Shown one piece after another: positions 16,346-25,060 of a DNA stretch of 46,182 bases. The translations under genes were made by a program, and so were the position numbers. The first letter of the stretch is position 1, and the number at the start of each line of letters is the position of its first letter. Origin of the DNA: Gammaproteobacteria bacterium. Lineage in GTDB: Bacteria > Pseudomonadota > Gammaproteobacteria > Xanthomonadales > SZUA-36. A model generated the notes under the pieces. It searched no databases. It was not told the DNA's origin and worked only from the letters and a program-made list of their open reading frames with translations. Where the stretch lies: assembly GCA_024277815.1 (NCBI GenBank), contig JAJRUM010000075.1, positions 1-46,182 of the forward strand, read 5' to 3'.

Positions 16346-17644
16346 CTAGGCGGTGCTGGCAGCTTTCGCTGCCGCCTTCTGTTCAGCTGCATCCACCAAC
16401 ACAGTGACGGCTGCATCGCCGGTGACGTTGGTTGCAGTACGTACCATATCCAGAATCCGGTCGACACCCAGAATAAGGGCGATGCCGGAAGATGGCACAC
16501 CCACTGACTCAAGCACGATGACCAGCATGACGATACCCGCTGCCGGAACCGGTGCCGTGCCAATGGAAGCCAGCAACGCAGTAAGCACGATCGTCAGTTG
16601 GGCGGTCAGGTTCAGATCCATTCCCAGCGCCTGGGCAATAAACACGGTAGCCACGCCTTGGTAGAGCGCGGTGCCATCCAGGTTTATGGTGGCGCCCAAA
16701 GGCAGGACAAATGCCGCAACTTCATTTTTGACCCCCAGATTTTCCTCAACACATTCCATGGTTACCGGCAGCGTGGCCGCGCTGGAACTGGTCGAGAATG
16801 CCAGCAGTTGTGCCGGCGCAATGCCCTTGAAGAACTCCTTGAGGCTGAAACGGGTGAAAAAATGCACGATGGAGCCATACACCAGCACCACATGCAGAAA
16901 CAAACCAAAAATAACTACCAGGGTATAAAAACCCAAAGAACTCAGCAGGCTCAAGACCGACTCGATGTTATCCCCCGCAACCGCAGTAATCGTGCCGGCA
17001 ATCAGCGCGAATACGCCAATGGGGGCGGTCACCATAATCAGGTCCACCATCTTGATAATGATATCGTTGAGCCCCTGGACCAGAGATTTTACGTGCCGGG
17101 TGTGTTCATTTGGAATCAGCACCAGGCTCACACCAAAAAACAAGGCAAAGAACACCACCTGCAACATCCGGGTATTCTCGCTGAAAGCAGCGATAATATT
17201 CTGCGGCACAATTTCAACCAGGGGCTGTAACGGCCCCCTGCCCTTGACCTTTTCGATCGTCGCGGCACGCCCTTCAATTTCTTCTACATAGGATGACTGC
17301 AAGTCTGCGCTGACCTCGGGCGGAATAGACTTACCAGGCTGCAAGGCGTTGACCACCACCAGACCAATCGTGATGGCAAATACGGTCGTCAGAAGGTAGA
17401 TGCCAATTGTTCTGCCACCCATGCGGGACAGCTTGCTGACATCCGCCAGGGAGGCCACACCCGTCACCAGTGAAGCAAATACCAACGGCATGGCGATCAG
17501 CTTTAACAGGTTGACAAACAAGGTACCAAAAGGTGCTATCCAGTCGTGTGTAAAGCCACTCAATTGATTGACTGCTGCGAAAATACCAAACAGCGCCCCT
17601 GTCACAAGACCAATAATTATTTGCCAATGGAGTTTCATTTTCAT
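16346..17644 (-). CDS. Dicarboxylate/amino acid:cation symporter (DAACS, GltP/DctA-like)
   Basis: This 432-residue inner-membrane transporter of the Glt fold has eight helices and two re-entrant hairpins. Key signatures are the serine-rich hairpin tip STSSSAATLPVTMECVEE (about 262-280), GATINLDGTALYQGV (about 300-314) with the NxDGT motif that binds cation and substrate, and a late GIVMLVIVLESVG helix. It should import glutamate, aspartate or C4-dicarboxylates with Na+ or H+. It is 63 bp from, and divergent to, the SSS symporter, so the two promoters share a short region. It lies upstream of the aminotransferase in the same direction, probably as an operon. A start 6 bp downstream (17638) is also possible. 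Confidence 0.93.
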   Translation of the reverse strand: MKMKLHWQIIIGLVTGALFGIFAAVNQLSGFTHDWIAPFGTLFVNLLKLIAMPLVFASLVTGVASLADVSKLSRMGGRTIGIYLLTTVFAITIGLVVVNALQPGKSIPPEVSADLQSSYVEEIEGRAATIEKVKGRGPLQPLVEIVPQNIIAAFSENTRMLQVVFFALFFGVSLVLIPNEHTRHVKSLVQGLNDIIIKMVDLIMVTAPIGVFALIAGTITAVAGDNIESVLSLLSSLGFYTLVVIFGLFLHVVLVYGSIVHFFTRFSLKEFFKGIAPAQLLAFSTSSSAATLPVTMECVEENLGVKNEVAAFVLPLGATINLDGTALYQGVATVFIAQALGMDLNLTAQLTIVLTALLASIGTAPVPAAGIVMLVIVLESVGVPSSGIALILGVDRILDMVRTATNVTGDAAVTVLVDAAEQKAAAKAASTA

Positions 17645-17707
17645 TTTTATACCTTATCGAATGCTGACCGCCCAACTGCGTTTGCGAATAATGCCATAAT
17701 TTGACCG

Positions 17708-19321
17708 ATGACACGCTATCTAAGCCCACTTGACCTTGCGGTGGTCGCCGCCTACCTGCTGCTGATACTTGTGGCAGGCGTGTGGCTTACCCGCAGGGCA
17801 GGTAATTCGGTCGATGATTTTTTTGTCGGTGGAAGGCATATGCCGTGGTGGTTGATCGGTATTTCCATGGCAGCCACCAACTTTTCTATTGATACGCCTG
17901 TCTCACTGACCCACTTCGTACGCACCGAAGGGATTGCCGGTGTCTGGTTCTTTTGGGCAAGTGCGATCTCCGCCTTGCTGGTTGCTTTCCTGTTCAGCCG
18001 CTTCTGGCGGCGTTCAGGTGTCATGACCGATGCAGAAATCATTGAATTACGCTATGGCGGAAAACCGGCTGCGGCCTTGCGCCTGTTCAAGGGCTTGTAT
18101 TTCGGTGTGCTGTTCAATGCATTTATTATGGGCTGGGTGTTCCTGGCCGTCATCAAAGTGCTGGGCGGGCTGACTGACATTCCCGTAGAGTGGATCCTGA
18201 TCGGCACCACTGCACTGGTTCTGGTATACAGCCTGGCTTCAGGCTTTTATGGTGTTGTTATCACCGATTTCATCCAGTATTTCATCGCCCTGGCAGGATC
18301 CATCACGCTGGCAGCATTTGCCGTTCACGAAGTGGGTGGGCTGAGCGCGCTGGTAACGGGACTGGAGCAACAGGGCATGGCACAAAAACTGGATTTTGTC
18401 CCCGCCATGCAGCGCGATAACCTTGGACCTGTATCGGTGTTCCTGACCTACATACTGGTGCAGTGGTGGGCACATAAATATGCGGACGGCGGCGGCAAAC
18501 ACATTCAACGCATGCTGTCGGCAGAAAATGAACAACACGCTTTTGCGGCCACCCTGTTCTATGCGTTTATCAACTATGCCGTACAGGTGTGGCCCTGGAT
18601 CCTGACTGCCCTCGCATCCCTGCTTCTGTTTGACCAACTGGCAGATCCGGAACAGGCCTACTCAATGACCATGGCGCGGGTGCTGCCGGCGGGCTTGCTG
18701 GGCCTGGTGCTGGCCAGCCTGATTGGTGCTTTCATGTCGACCATCGATACCCACCTGAACCTTGGTGCATCCTACATGATCAATGACATTTACCGGCGCT
18801 TCATACATCAGCACGCCAGTGAGAAACACTACGTCTGGATGTCGCGCCTGGCCATGCTGGTACTGCTTGGCATCAGCATACTGCTGGCACTGAATATGGA
18901 TTCGGTTGCAGGCGCCTGGAAATTCCTGCTGACCTTTGCCGCCGGGGCCGGTCCGGTCTGGATTATCCGCTGGTATTGGTGGCGGATTAATGCCTGGTCA
19001 GAATTTTCAGCCATGATCGCCTCGGGGGTTTTTGCAACCTGGATCAATATCGCACATGGCGACTGGCTGTACAGCCAGAAGCTGCTCACCACCGTCGCCC
19101 TGACCGCAATGATCTGGATTCCGGTCACGTTGCTGACGGCACAGGTGGCACGCCAGCGCTTACAGGACTTCGTCAACAGAATTCGCCCCGACGGTCGGGG
19201 TTGGCGTGGATTGACATCGCAGGCAGGTGACGGACTCGGTACTGCGCTGCGCAACTGGCTGATTGCACTGTTCTTGCTGTTCAGCTTTAATTTTGGCCTT
19301 GGTTGGTTATTGTTACGGTGA
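17708..19321 (+). CDS. Sodium:solute symporter (SSS family)
   Basis: This 537-residue protein with about 13 hydrophobic helices has the LeuT-like SSS layout. Marks include the N-terminal DFFVGGRHMPWWLIGISMAA (about 36-55) with Na+-site helix residues, GFYGVVITDFIQYF near 184 and GLVLASLIGAFMSTIDTHLN near 330, typical for the second Na+-site helix. Closest in style to transporters of amino acids, urea or sugar acids; specificity is unknown. A D-aminoacylase-like gene follows after 57 bp in the same direction, so uptake of an acylated amino acid or its product is a reasonable inference. Confidence 0.92.
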   Translation: MTRYLSPLDLAVVAAYLLLILVAGVWLTRRAGNSVDDFFVGGRHMPWWLIGISMAATNFSIDTPVSLTHFVRTEGIAGVWFFWASAISALLVAFLFSRFWRRSGVMTDAEIIELRYGGKPAAALRLFKGLYFGVLFNAFIMGWVFLAVIKVLGGLTDIPVEWILIGTTALVLVYSLASGFYGVVITDFIQYFIALAGSITLAAFAVHEVGGLSALVTGLEQQGMAQKLDFVPAMQRDNLGPVSVFLTYILVQWWAHKYADGGGKHIQRMLSAENEQHAFAATLFYAFINYAVQVWPWILTALASLLLFDQLADPEQAYSMTMARVLPAGLLGLVLASLIGAFMSTIDTHLNLGASYMINDIYRRFIHQHASEKHYVWMSRLAMLVLLGISILLALNMDSVAGAWKFLLTFAAGAGPVWIIRWYWWRINAWSEFSAMIASGVFATWINIAHGDWLYSQKLLTTVALTAMIWIPVTLLTAQVARQRLQDFVNRIRPDGRGWRGLTSQAGDGLGTALRNWLIALFLLFSFNFGLGWLLLR

Positions 19322-19378
19322 TCATACCTGTGCCGTGTACAATCCACGCCAGCCACATTTGTAATCAAACGGAAGAAA

Positions 19379-21085
19379 ATGACCAAGCAAGCAACCTTGT
19401 GGATCCTTCTCAGTATCTCCCTGATATCCTGCGGAGACCAGGCCAGCGAAACAAAGCCAGCGCTTGCACACCATGACCTGATGGTGGTCAACGGCATGCT
19501 GTATGACGGCCTGGGTGGCGAACCTTACCGCGCTGACATCGCGGTAGATGGTGATCGAATTGCCGCTATCGGTACCGGGCTTGGCACGGCTGACCAAACC
19601 ATTGACGCAGGCGGTCTTGCGGTTGCCCCGGGTTTCATCAACATGCTCAGCTGGGCCACCGAATCGCTGCTTGAGGACGGCAGGTCACAAGGCGACATAC
19701 GGCAGGGTGTCACGCTTGAGGTCATGGGTGAGGGCTGGTCCATGGGCCCGCTAAACGACCGTATGAAAACCGAGTACGTGAAGCAACAGGGTGACATCAG
19801 GTTTGATATCGACTGGACGACACTGGGTGAGTACCTGCAGTTTCTCCAGGACAAGGGAGTTGCAACCAATATTGCCTCGTTTGTCGGTGCCACCACAGTA
19901 CGCATTCATGAGTTGGGTTATGCAGACCGGGCGCCCGATGCCGCCGAGTTGCAACGCATGCAGGCGCTGGTCCGACAGGCCATGGAAGAGGGTGCACTGG
20001 GCGTGGCATCGTCGTTGATTTACGCACCCGCTTTCTACGCCGGCACGGCAGAATTAATTGCATTGAACAAAGTGTCCGCAGGTTTCGGCGGGCGCTATAT
20101 TTCCCACCTTCGCAGTGAAGGCGATCGTGTACTTGAAGCAGTGGACGAACTGATTGCTATCGCCCGTGAAGCGGAAACCGGGGCCGAAATATACCACCTG
20201 AAATCTGCGGGAAAAGCCAATTGGGACAAACTCGACCGGGTATTTGAAAAAGTAGAAGCCGCCCGTTCGGCCGGACTTGATATTACTGCTGATATGTATA
20301 ACTACACCGCTGGTGCCACCGGCCTCGATGCGGCCATGCCGCCGTGGGTACAGGAAGGCGGCCTGGAAGAGTGGATAAAGCGCCTGCATGACCCGGCCAT
20401 CAGGGCGCAGTTGGTGAAGGACATAACCACACCCGGCGACGACTGGGAGAATTGGTATCTGGGCGCGGGTGATGCCAGTAATATCCTGCTTATCGGCTTC
20501 AAGAATCCTGAGCTGAAATACCTGACCGGCAAAACGCTGGCCGAAGTGGCTGCCATGCGTGGCACCGATCCCGTTACTACCATGATGGACCTGGTAATCG
20601 AGGACAACAGCCGGATCAGTACAGCTTACTTTGTGATGTCAGAAGACAACATCAAAAAGAAGATTGCACAGCTCTGGATGGCGTTTGACTCTGATGCAGG
20701 CTCCATGGCGCCCGAAGGGGTTTTCCTGTTATCCAATCCACACCCGCGCGCCTATGGCAATTTTGCCCGCCTGCTGGGAAAATATGTACGTGATGAACAG
20801 GTGATTTCACTGCCCGAAGCGATTCGGCGCCTGACATCCTTTCCGGCTGAGAACCTCAAACTCAAGCACCGCGGCCGCCTGCAACAGGGTTATTATGCCG
20901 ATATCACCATATTCGACGCCGGTACTATTAACGATCACTCTACTTATGCGGAACCACACCAATATGCCACCGGTGTTACCCATGTGCTGGTCAACGGCAC
21001 GCCGGTTCTGCTCGATGGCGAACACACCGGCGCAACCCCAGGCCGGTTTGTGAAAGGGCCGGGGTTTGTAGAGCAAGCGAAGTGA
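19379..21085 (+). CDS. N-acyl-D-amino-acid deacylase-like amidohydrolase, lipoprotein, lacking the HxH metal motif
   Basis: This 568-residue protein has a lipoprotein signal (LISISLISC region, Cys18), so it acts in the periplasm. Family features of D-aminoacylases are clear: APGFIN near 83-88, ISHLRSEGDR with His243, IYHLKSAGKANW with His273, DMYNYTAGATGLDAAMPPW near 305-323, Asp439 in FDSDAGS, and HPRAYGNFARLLG. The usual metal-binding HTHxD after PGFID is replaced by NMLSWAT (88-94), and the NCGFS segment with its metal-bridging Cys reads GEGWS (117-121). The metal centre must therefore differ. Possible roles are hydrolysis of acyl-D-amino acids or a related amide. It sits between an SSS symporter and a two-component system (21 bp to the latter). 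Confidence 0.82.
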   Translation: MTKQATLWILLSISLISCGDQASETKPALAHHDLMVVNGMLYDGLGGEPYRADIAVDGDRIAAIGTGLGTADQTIDAGGLAVAPGFINMLSWATESLLEDGRSQGDIRQGVTLEVMGEGWSMGPLNDRMKTEYVKQQGDIRFDIDWTTLGEYLQFLQDKGVATNIASFVGATTVRIHELGYADRAPDAAELQRMQALVRQAMEEGALGVASSLIYAPAFYAGTAELIALNKVSAGFGGRYISHLRSEGDRVLEAVDELIAIAREAETGAEIYHLKSAGKANWDKLDRVFEKVEAARSAGLDITADMYNYTAGATGLDAAMPPWVQEGGLEEWIKRLHDPAIRAQLVKDITTPGDDWENWYLGAGDASNILLIGFKNPELKYLTGKTLAEVAAMRGTDPVTTMMDLVIEDNSRISTAYFVMSEDNIKKKIAQLWMAFDSDAGSMAPEGVFLLSNPHPRAYGNFARLLGKYVRDEQVISLPEAIRRLTSFPAENLKLKHRGRLQQGYYADITIFDAGTINDHSTYAEPHQYATGVTHVLVNGTPVLLDGEHTGATPGRFVKGPGFVEQAK

Positions 21086-21106
21086 ACAGCTGAGGGTATC
21101 GCTTTT

Positions 21107-21766
21107 ATGCAGATTTTGTTGGTCGAAGACAACGAGGCACTGGCCACAGCATTGCTGAAATCCCTGCAAAAGGAAGGATATGCCGCCAATAACGTAGCAA
21201 CGGGAGAGGCAGCCCTGTATGTCATCAAAACCGATACACCGGATATTGTCATCCTTGACCTGGGCCTCCCGGACCTGGATGGGATTAATGTGCTTAAACG
21301 GGTAAGAAAAACGCATGTCGATCTGCCTGTCCTGCTGCTGACCGCACGCTCGGGTCTGGATGACAGAATTATCGGCCTGGATAGCGGCGCAGACGACTAC
21401 CTGGCCAAACCCTTCGAAATGCAGGAGCTGTTTGCCAGGATACGGGTGCTGGGGCGAAGGCTGAACACTTCCGGTTCTGCACAGATCAAGGTTGGAAACG
21501 TCGCTCTGGACATCAATAACAACTTGGTTAGCGTCAATGGCAATGAGCTGGATTTGTCCCGCAAAGAATTCATGCTACTGAAGACCCTGCTGGAAAATGC
21601 GGGCAGGGTTTTAACCCGTGACACGCTGGAAAGCCGTCTCTACAACTGGGACGAAGAAGTTGCCAGTAATGCGCTGGAGGTACATATCCACCATCTGCGC
21701 AAAAAACTTGGCGTTGATTTTATCCATACTGTCAGGGGAATTGGATACAAGGTCAATAAACCATGA
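21107..21766 (+). CDS. PmrA/QseB/BqsR-type response regulator
   Basis: This 219-residue OmpR-family regulator has a receiver (about 1-115) with ED at 7-8, Asp51 in ILDLGLPDLDG, LTARSG and AKPFEM. The winged-helix domain ends with LYNWDEEVASNALEVHIHHL (about 183-202) and RGIGYKVNKP. The NWDEEVASNALEVHIHHL block is the one I associate with the PmrA/QseB/BqsR branch, whose members bind YTTAAK-N5-YTTAAK direct repeats. A perfect copy of that repeat lies at 32068-32084 in this window. It overlaps its kinase as ATGA. No operator was seen in the 21 bp before it. Confidence 0.92.
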   Translation: MQILLVEDNEALATALLKSLQKEGYAANNVATGEAALYVIKTDTPDIVILDLGLPDLDGINVLKRVRKTHVDLPVLLLTARSGLDDRIIGLDSGADDYLAKPFEMQELFARIRVLGRRLNTSGSAQIKVGNVALDINNNLVSVNGNELDLSRKEFMLLKTLLENAGRVLTRDTLESRLYNWDEEVASNALEVHIHHLRKKLGVDFIHTVRGIGYKVNKP

Positions 21767-23082
21767 AGTCTATTCGTGTTTTCCTGGTCGCGGTAATTCT
21801 CTCAATCATCACCTTGTTCATTTTTGTCGCCGCATTGAAAGGCTACCAATCGAGCATGCAGGAAGCGGACCGCCTGTTTGACAAGCAACTGCTCGACACC
21901 GCAACGCTTATCGCCAACCTTCCTGCCGGCCAGTCGGTCACCAAACTGTCGAATAACAGCACCATCGCATTCCAGGTGTGGCAACATGGCACACTGGTCG
22001 CCGCCTCTGCCAATGTACCCGAAACTGCAATAATCTCATTTTCCCCCGGGTTCGCTTACAGTAACTTCGGCGGCTACCGATGGAGAACCCTGGCGTACTT
22101 TGACAACGATAACGATCATTGGGTTCTGGCGGCAGAACGAACTGACCTGCGTTACGCGCTCGCTGAAAACGTCATACTGGAGTCAATATTTCCAATCTTC
22201 ATCAGCATCCCTCTGCTGGGCATACTGATCTGGCTCATTGTCAGTCGCGGCTTGAGGCCGCTGCAAAAATTTGCCAATGAACTTGAGAGCAAGCAGGCAG
22301 ATGACCTGAGCCCGCTGACCTACCCGTTCACCTACCAGGAACTGAAACAAATCGGGCAGTCTTCCAATCGACTGCTGGAGCGTCTCGAGACCTCGCTGTT
22401 ACGTGAAAAACAATTTGCCTCCGATGCTGCGCACGAGTTGCGCACACCAATCTGCGCACTCAAGATCCAGCTTCACAACCTGGCCGACGACAGACCGGAA
22501 GAAACTGCCGGCACCCGTGAACTGACCGATACCATCGATCGCCTGGGTCATGTCGTGGAGCAGATACTGGATCTGTATCGCAGCTCCCCCGACCAGTTCA
22601 ACGCCTCTTTCACCAATATCAACCTGACCACGCTGGCGCGGGAAGTAGTGGCGCGGGAGTATGAAAGGTTCGATAGCAAAAACCAGTTGCTGGAATTTGA
22701 AGGTGAAGACTGTTTTCTGCTGGGAGACCAGTTCGCCCTCGCCACCCTAATGCAGAACCTGCTGAGCAATGCCAGCAAATACACACCCGAAGGAGGTCAG
22801 ATCAACGTGTCTGTGCACTATTCAGATTCCGGTATTGACCTGGTCGTCGAAGATAGCGGGCCGGGAATTCCAGAGGACGAGCGGGAAACGGTGTTTGAAC
22901 GGTTCTACCGGGTGGGCCGTGACCGCCATGCATCAGGTGAAGCCGGTTGCGGGCTGGGCCTGGCCATTGTCAAGCGTATTGTCGAACTGCATGCCGCTTC
23001 AATCAGTATCCGACCATCCGGGTTCACTACTGGGACAGCATTTCAGGTAAGCTTTCCTCTGACCCGCAAGAGCGTATTATAA
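21763..23082 (+). CDS. Sensor histidine kinase partner of the PmrA/QseB-type regulator
   Basis: This 439-residue inner-membrane kinase has membrane segments at about 5-26 and 143-162, which enclose a periplasmic sensor of about 115 residues. A HAMP-like region (RGLRPLQKFANELESKQ) follows, then the H-box FASDAAHELRTPICALKIQL with His224, N-box MQNLLSNASKYTPEGG, G1 DSGPGIP and G2 GCGLGLAIVKRIV. The sensor contains an acidic FDNDNDHW patch (about 113-120) that could bind metal; this is a guess. BqsS/QseC-type kinases sense metal ions or signalling molecules. Being directly followed by a cupredoxin-fold protein and an FTR1 permease, this one plausibly senses iron or copper. Confidence 0.92.
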   Translation: MKSIRVFLVAVILSIITLFIFVAALKGYQSSMQEADRLFDKQLLDTATLIANLPAGQSVTKLSNNSTIAFQVWQHGTLVAASANVPETAIISFSPGFAYSNFGGYRWRTLAYFDNDNDHWVLAAERTDLRYALAENVILESIFPIFISIPLLGILIWLIVSRGLRPLQKFANELESKQADDLSPLTYPFTYQELKQIGQSSNRLLERLETSLLREKQFASDAAHELRTPICALKIQLHNLADDRPEETAGTRELTDTIDRLGHVVEQILDLYRSSPDQFNASFTNINLTTLAREVVAREYERFDSKNQLLEFEGEDCFLLGDQFALATLMQNLLSNASKYTPEGGQINVSVHYSDSGIDLVVEDSGPGIPEDERETVFERFYRVGRDRHASGEAGCGLGLAIVKRIVELHAASISIRPSGFTTGTAFQVSFPLTRKSVL

Positions 23083-23084
23083 AA

Positions 23085-23423
23085 TTGTCACTACACAGGA
23101 AATTACTTTTGTATCCAGGCCTTTTGCTGGGTATTTTCAGCCATGCGGCCATCGCCGCAACGCCTGTCATTGAGGTCGAAATCAGGGATCATTTGTTTTA
23201 CCCGTCAGAAGTCAGAGTTCCGGCCAATACCAAGGTCAAGCTATTGATAAAAAACCTTGACCCCACTCCGGAAGAGTTTGAAAGCTATGAACTCAACCGT
23301 GAAAAAGTCATCAGCGGTAACAGCAAGGTGGTTATTTTCATTGGCCCGGTGGGGCCCGGCGACTATCCATTTTTTGGTGAGTTCTACCCAAACACTGCGC
23401 GCGGAGTAATCCTGGTCAGGTAA
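23085..23423 (+). CDS. Small exported cupredoxin-fold protein (EfeO N-domain-like)
   Basis: The likely start is TTG 23085 (112 residues), which gives a proper signal peptide: LSLHRKLLLYPGLLLGIFSH followed by AAIAA. An alternative TTG at 23109 has a better ribosome-binding site (AGGA, 8 bases upstream) but leaves a signal without positive charge. The mature 85 residues show the cupredoxin_1 pattern known from EfeO: FYPSEVRVPANTKVKLLIKN, EEFESYELNREKVI and GDYPFFGEF. There is no Cys or Met, and only one His in the mature part, so a type 1 copper site is not possible; acidic residues would have to bind any metal. It lies between the kinase and the FTR1 permease and probably delivers or oxidises iron in the periplasm. 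Confidence 0.78.
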   Translation: MSLHRKLLLYPGLLLGIFSHAAIAATPVIEVEIRDHLFYPSEVRVPANTKVKLLIKNLDPTPEEFESYELNREKVISGNSKVVIFIGPVGPGDYPFFGEFYPNTARGVILVR

Positions 23424-23439
23424 TTCACATGGATCACAC

Positions 23440-24252
23440 ATGCTGTTAAATTCTGTCATCCTGATATTACAGGAAACTCTGGAAGCGGCCCTGCTGATCA
23501 GTGTCCTGCTCGCTATCAACCTCCAGTTTGGAGGCGGCGTACGCTGGCTGATCCTCGCAATTGTTGGCGGCCTGGCTACTTCGGCTCTATATGCCAGTCA
23601 GATGTCACGGGTCTCTGAGTGGTTCGAATACACTGGCCAGGAAGTAACCAACGCGTTGCTACAAACATCCATCACATTATTAATACTGCTCTGCAGTTGG
23701 ACATTTTTACGCTGCTGGTCCGCCGGGCACGACAAGGTGGCCGCACATTACTCATTCCGCTTTCATTTATTTGCTACCGCCACAGTGCTGTTGGCGATAA
23801 CCCGGGAAGGCTCTGAAATACTGGTTTACCTGATGGGTTTCTATCATCAGGCTTCATTCTTCCACACCATGGCAAGCGGTTCGATAATAGGGTTTGGCAT
23901 CGGTATCAGTGTTGGCGTACTGATCCTTTACGGCCTGTTTAGCCTGCAAGGTAAATGGCGCGTTGCTGCAATCATATCTATTCTGGCACTGTTTGCCGGC
24001 AACATGCTCTCTCAGGCAACCCTGCAACTCATCCAGGCAGACTGGATTGAGTCGGCCGGGGCCATTTGGAATTCATCAAGCTTGTTGTCAGAGGAATCCC
24101 TGGCTGGCAAGCTCATGTATGCGCTGCTCGGATACGAAGCAACGCCTTCCGGAGCGCAGGTAATTGCTTACTGCACAGGTATAATACTGGTTCTTCTCAC
24201 CAGCATGCTGGCCCTGAAAATGAACCCGACAAACGGTAAAGCAGCAGCGTGA
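23440..24252 (+). CDS. FTR1-family iron permease with altered first motif
   Basis: This 270-residue, seven-helix membrane protein matches the FTR1/EfeU family in length and layout. The family has two REGxE motifs in membrane helices that carry Fe3+. The second is intact, TREGSE at 121-126. The first reads QETLE (11-15), keeping the glutamates but losing Arg and Gly. The start is ATG 23440; an ATG at 23429 is out of frame. It follows the cupredoxin gene by 16 bp and overlaps the next gene by 4 bp (GTGA). Ferric or ferrous iron uptake is the family role; the altered motif leaves specificity open. Confidence 0.85.
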   Translation: MLLNSVILILQETLEAALLISVLLAINLQFGGGVRWLILAIVGGLATSALYASQMSRVSEWFEYTGQEVTNALLQTSITLLILLCSWTFLRCWSAGHDKVAAHYSFRFHLFATATVLLAITREGSEILVYLMGFYHQASFFHTMASGSIIGFGIGISVGVLILYGLFSLQGKWRVAAIISILALFAGNMLSQATLQLIQADWIESAGAIWNSSSLLSEESLAGKLMYALLGYEATPSGAQVIAYCTGIILVLLTSMLALKMNPTNGKAAA

Positions 24253-24968
24253 GAATCAGGCCACACTATTTCCCCCTGTGCATGGGTCTGCTATTGGCCT
24301 GCACCACCCAGGCACTGGCCGGGGGCGTTGTCATTGACAAAATCTACCACCCCTATGTCCATCCCCTGGAGCAGGAAGTGGAATGGCGTGCTGTGCTTCA
24401 GGACCGCCAGCCAGGCATGGCAGATAACACCCAGCTTTACCGTTTTGCCTATGGGCGCGCAATCAGTGAACGCTGGTCCGTAGAAGCATACCTGGTAACC
24501 GAAAAATCCAACGATCAGAATTTCCGCGTTGAAGGGTATGAACTGGAGTTACAGTGGCAACTGAGCGAACAAGGTGAGTACTGGGCAGACTGGGGGATGT
24601 TATTTGAAGTTGAAAAATCGGCGACCAGGGACCTGTGGGAATTCACCACCGGTATTCTGGTTGAGAAAGAATGGGGCAAATGGAGCGGTACGGCTAACCT
24701 GTACATGCTCAACGAAGTGGGTTCTGGTGCCACCCACGAGTTGAGAGGCCAGCTGGGTTTGCAGGCCCGTTATCGCTATTCCCGTGCATTCGAACCCGCG
24801 ATTGAATTCTACCAGGGTCAGGACACGCTGGGTGCAGGCCCCGCCATACTGGGTCAGATCAAGCTGGCCAACCGAAGAAAACTCAACTGGGAGGCCGGTG
24901 TAATCCTGGGCCTGGACAGTGCCAGCCCGAACCGTACGCTACGGCTGTTACTGGATTACGAATTCTGA
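24249..24968 (+). CDS. Predicted outer-membrane beta-barrel protein of the FTR1 operon
   Basis: The start is GTG 24249, overlapping the permease stop; the product is 239 residues. A signal peptide (about 1-24, ending TTQALAGG) is followed by a chain of short alternating strands with aromatic residues at the ends (VEWRAVLQDR, WSVEAYLVTEK, YELELQWQLSEQGEYWADWG). The last residues are LRLLLDYEF, with the terminal Phe used by the BAM complex. No family name is recognised with confidence. Its position suggests a passive pore or surface protein for the metal handled by the permease, or a sensor of envelope state. Confidence 0.75.
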   Translation: MRIRPHYFPLCMGLLLACTTQALAGGVVIDKIYHPYVHPLEQEVEWRAVLQDRQPGMADNTQLYRFAYGRAISERWSVEAYLVTEKSNDQNFRVEGYELELQWQLSEQGEYWADWGMLFEVEKSATRDLWEFTTGILVEKEWGKWSGTANLYMLNEVGSGATHELRGQLGLQARYRYSRAFEPAIEFYQGQDTLGAGPAILGQIKLANRRKLNWEAGVILGLDSASPNRTLRLLLDYEF

Positions 24969-25006
24969 AGGTTCGCCATACCGGCACCCCTCTTATCGAT
25001 ACAAAC

Positions 25007-25038
25007 CTGGCAAGCGGCACCAACGCGCCGCTTGCCAG
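25007..25038. terminator. Hairpin between convergent genes
   Basis: Perfect 12-base arms (CTGGCAAGCGGC and its complement) enclose an 8-base loop. It lies between the ends of the outer-membrane-barrel gene and the propeller gene and probably serves both. There is no T run on either side, so it may need Rho or act mainly as an RNA-stabilising end. Confidence 0.6.
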
Positions 25039-25060
25039 CTTGAACCTCTGACAATGCAGA

